From Domibacillus sp. (lineage in GTDB: Bacteria > Bacillota > Bacilli > Bacillales > Domibacillaceae): a stretch of DNA of 6,515 nt. The stretch's first letter is position 1. Each line of letters opens with the position of its first letter. The DNA lies in NCBI GenBank assembly GCA_031177795.1, contig JAPSKG010000132.1, positions 1-6,515 on the forward strand. Direction: 5' to 3'. Below the pieces are notes generated by a model, which saw only the letters and a list, made by a program, of their open reading frames with translations, had not been told where the DNA came from and ran no database searches. This document shows positions 5,062 to 6,515 of the stretch, in pieces. The translations under genes were made by a program, and so were the position numbers.

Positions 5062-5841
5062 ATGAAAACCTCATTAAAAGGAAAAACAGCGCTTATTACT
5101 GGTGGAGGATCAGGCATTGGACGCGCAGCAGTCATAAAAATGGCGGAAGCAGGCGCTAATATTATTTTGTTAGACCGAAGTCCAGAGGATTCAGATGAGC
5201 TGGTAAAAAAAATTGGGAATGAACAAGCAATTCATGTAACTGCTGATGTTTCTAAGCCGGAACAAATGGAAAAAGCGATTCAAGAAGGCGTTGATAAGTT
5301 TGGCGGGATTGACATTGTGTTTGCTAATGCAGGTCAAAACGGTACGTTTACACCAATCGAGCATTTGGAACCGGAAGATTGGAATTCTGTTATGATGACA
5401 AATTTAACAGGAACATTTTTAACTTTAAAATACACAATTCCTCATTTGAAAAAGCAAGGCGGAAGTATCATTATTACAAGTTCTATCAATGGAACGCGCA
5501 CATTTAAAAACTTCGGCTTTTCTGCTTATGCTACAACAAAAGCAGGACAAGTCGGGTTTGGAAAAATGGCTGCAGTTGAGCTTGCTCAATTTAAAATCCG
5601 CGTAAATATTGTTTGTCCGGGAGCGATTGATACAAATATTGATGCCAGCACAAACATGGAAGAAGAAAAATTAGAAGAAATCCGCATTCCAGTCGAGTAT
5701 CCGGAAGGCAACCAGCCGCTAGCAGGAGGCTCTGGAAAGCCAGAGCAAGTAGCTGATCTTGTCCACTATTTGGCAAGCGATGCCGCTAGCCACGTAACGG
5801 GCTCAGTTGTTTACGTAGATGGTGTTGAATCTCTTTTATAA
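5062..5841 (+). CDS. SDR family NAD(P)-dependent oxidoreductase
   Basis: Classical short-chain dehydrogenase/reductase of 259 residues, the normal length. The cofactor loop TGGGSGIG is at 13-20. D38 at the end of the second strand points to NAD(H) rather than NADP(H). ADV is at 61-63 and NAG at 89-91. The catalytic tetrad is readable as N114 (MTNLTG), S141 (ITSSING), Y156 and K160 (YATTK). RVNIVCPGAIDTNI and the C-terminal VTGSVVYVDG are typical. The Ser-Tyr spacing of 15 is two more than in FabG. The substrate cannot be read from sequence; a sugar or polyol is plausible because it is translated together with a lactonase. The start is the ATG touching the upstream stop codon. A terminator lies about 100 bases downstream. 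Confidence 0.92.
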   Translation: MKTSLKGKTALITGGGSGIGRAAVIKMAEAGANIILLDRSPEDSDELVKKIGNEQAIHVTADVSKPEQMEKAIQEGVDKFGGIDIVFANAGQNGTFTPIEHLEPEDWNSVMMTNLTGTFLTLKYTIPHLKKQGGSIIITSSINGTRTFKNFGFSAYATTKAGQVGFGKMAAVELAQFKIRVNIVCPGAIDTNIDASTNMEEEKLEEIRIPVEYPEGNQPLAGGSGKPEQVADLVHYLASDAASHVTGSVVYVDGVESLL

Positions 5842-5943
5842 AAGCAAAAAAGTGAATGTACAAAAATAAAAAAGCCGGGCTGCAAACTGGTCAACTATAA
5901 GAACAATGATCGAAAAGAAATCCAGCTGCTTGAAACAAACGGA

Positions 5944-5972
5944 AGCGGCCAGAAAAATCTGGCTGCTTTTTT
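5944..5972 (+). terminator. Intrinsic terminator of the lactonase-SDR unit
   Basis: AGCGGCCAGA pairs with TCTGGCTGCT (ten pairs, one G-U) around an AAAA loop and is followed by a run of six T (5967-5972). It separates the SDR gene from the glycosylase gene. Confidence 0.93.
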
Positions 5973-6024
5973 ATTTGGCAGCTAGTAGCGAAATTTTATT
6001 TATGCCTTTAAAGAAATTGGGCAT

Positions 6025-6030
6025 TATAGT
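6025..6030 (+). promoter_or_regulatory. Candidate -10 box for the glycosylase gene
   Basis: TATAGT matches the -10 consensus at five of six positions and lies between the upstream terminator and the ATG at 6051. The leader would be short (about 14 bases) but would still hold the SD AGGGA at 6041. No clear -35 is present. Confidence 0.35.
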
Positions 6031-6050
6031 ATTTGAAAGAAGGGATTTTT

Positions 6051-6515
6051 ATGAGAATTCCTGAAGATTTGGCGGAACTGGGTAAAAAAAGAATTGCTTC
6101 TTATCCCGTGGAAGGGTTTGTATATGGAAGCGGTCCGGAACAAGCGAAAATTATGCTTGTCGGAGAAGCTCCCGGTGAAACGGAAATTGGAAATGGCATT
6201 CCGTTCAGTGGAAGGGCTGGAAATGAATTAATGAAATTTTTGCAATTAGCAGGCGTTTCCAGAGAAGACGTTTATATTACAAGCGCTGTAAGAAGCCGCC
6301 CTTATAAATGGGGTGAAAAAAACAGCCGGGATGGCACAAAAGTAAAAAGAAAATATAACCGGGCTCCAACTAGCAGGGAAATTTTCGCTCATGCTCCGCT
6401 GCTGGATTATGAAATTGAACATGTACAAGCGCCGATAATTGTGACACTGGGCAACATTGGATTAAAACGGCTGGCAGGAAAAGATAAAAAAGTGTCTGAC
6501 CTTCACGGACAGCTG
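6051..6515 (+). CDS. Uracil-DNA glycosylase superfamily protein (3' end outside window)
   Basis: Base-excision repair enzyme of the UDG superfamily, expected to remove uracil from DNA. The 155 visible residues show motif 1 as VGEAPGETE (37-45), then NGIPFSGRAGNELM (48-61), VYITSAVRSRPYKW (74-87), YNRAPTSREI (102-111) and IIVTLGNIGLKRL, ending at DLHGQL. The motif 1 form and the GIPFSGRAG segment resemble family 4/5 and related Bacillus proteins annotated as uracil-DNA glycosylase. The visible part contains no cysteine, so the four-Cys iron-sulfur cluster of family 4 is not present in its usual place. The C-terminal active-site motif lies beyond the edge. The ATG at 6051 has AGGGA five bases upstream. 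It is a separate transcription unit after the terminator. Confidence 0.85.
   Translation, partial: MRIPEDLAELGKKRIASYPVEGFVYGSGPEQAKIMLVGEAPGETEIGNGIPFSGRAGNELMKFLQLAGVSREDVYITSAVRSRPYKWGEKNSRDGTKVKRKYNRAPTSREIFAHAPLLDYEIEHVQAPIIVTLGNIGLKRLAGKDKKVSDLHGQL

Noticed and set aside
5856..5900. 14-codon frame after the SDR gene
   Set aside because: No SD, no recognisable product, and it lies between the SDR stop and its terminator, so it is most likely untranslated 3' RNA.

Overview
The window reads as chromosomal DNA of a Bacillaceae-type Firmicute. The signs are moderate A+T richness, strong purine-rich Shine-Dalgarno (SD) sequences, GTG and TTG starts, and a thi operon in the order known from Bacillus subtilis. 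All assignments come from reading the sequence and from memory of the families; no database search was possible.

Left half (1-3372, minus strand): a thiamin-thiazole operon under a TPP riboswitch. Transcription probably starts near 3390. It passes through a THI-box aptamer (3279-3372) and an intrinsic terminator (3214-3249), then reads tenI, thiO, thiS, thiG and thiF. The genes are packed tightly: a 13-base gap for tenI/thiO, an ATGA overlap for thiO/thiS, a 2-base gap for thiS/thiG and a TTGA overlap for thiG/thiF. ThiF adenylates the Gly-Gly tail of ThiS, ThiO makes dehydroglycine from glycine, ThiG condenses sulfur, dehydroglycine and DXP into the thiazole, and TenI aromatises the product. 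thiF runs off the left edge. No tenA precedes tenI.

Middle (3373-4053): a regulatory and intergenic stretch with one small gene at 3595-3741, an FbpA-like 48-residue protein followed by its own terminator. The flanking non-coding DNA holds direct repeats (3490-3534), a stem-loop (3869-3895) and a perfect 8-1-8 dyad (3910-3926).

Right half (4054-6515, plus strand): a two-gene unit of a beta-propeller lactonase and an SDR dehydrogenase, with the stop and start codons directly abutting. It closes with a terminator (5944-5972). A uracil-DNA glycosylase-like gene follows and is cut by the right edge.

Most of the window is ordinary core metabolism. I found no mobile element, CRISPR array, tRNA or rRNA, and no convincing new multi-gene system. 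The points most worth a second look are the acidic FbpA-like protein with no clear Fur box, the two repeat/dyad elements in the intergenic DNA, and the lactonase-SDR pair.
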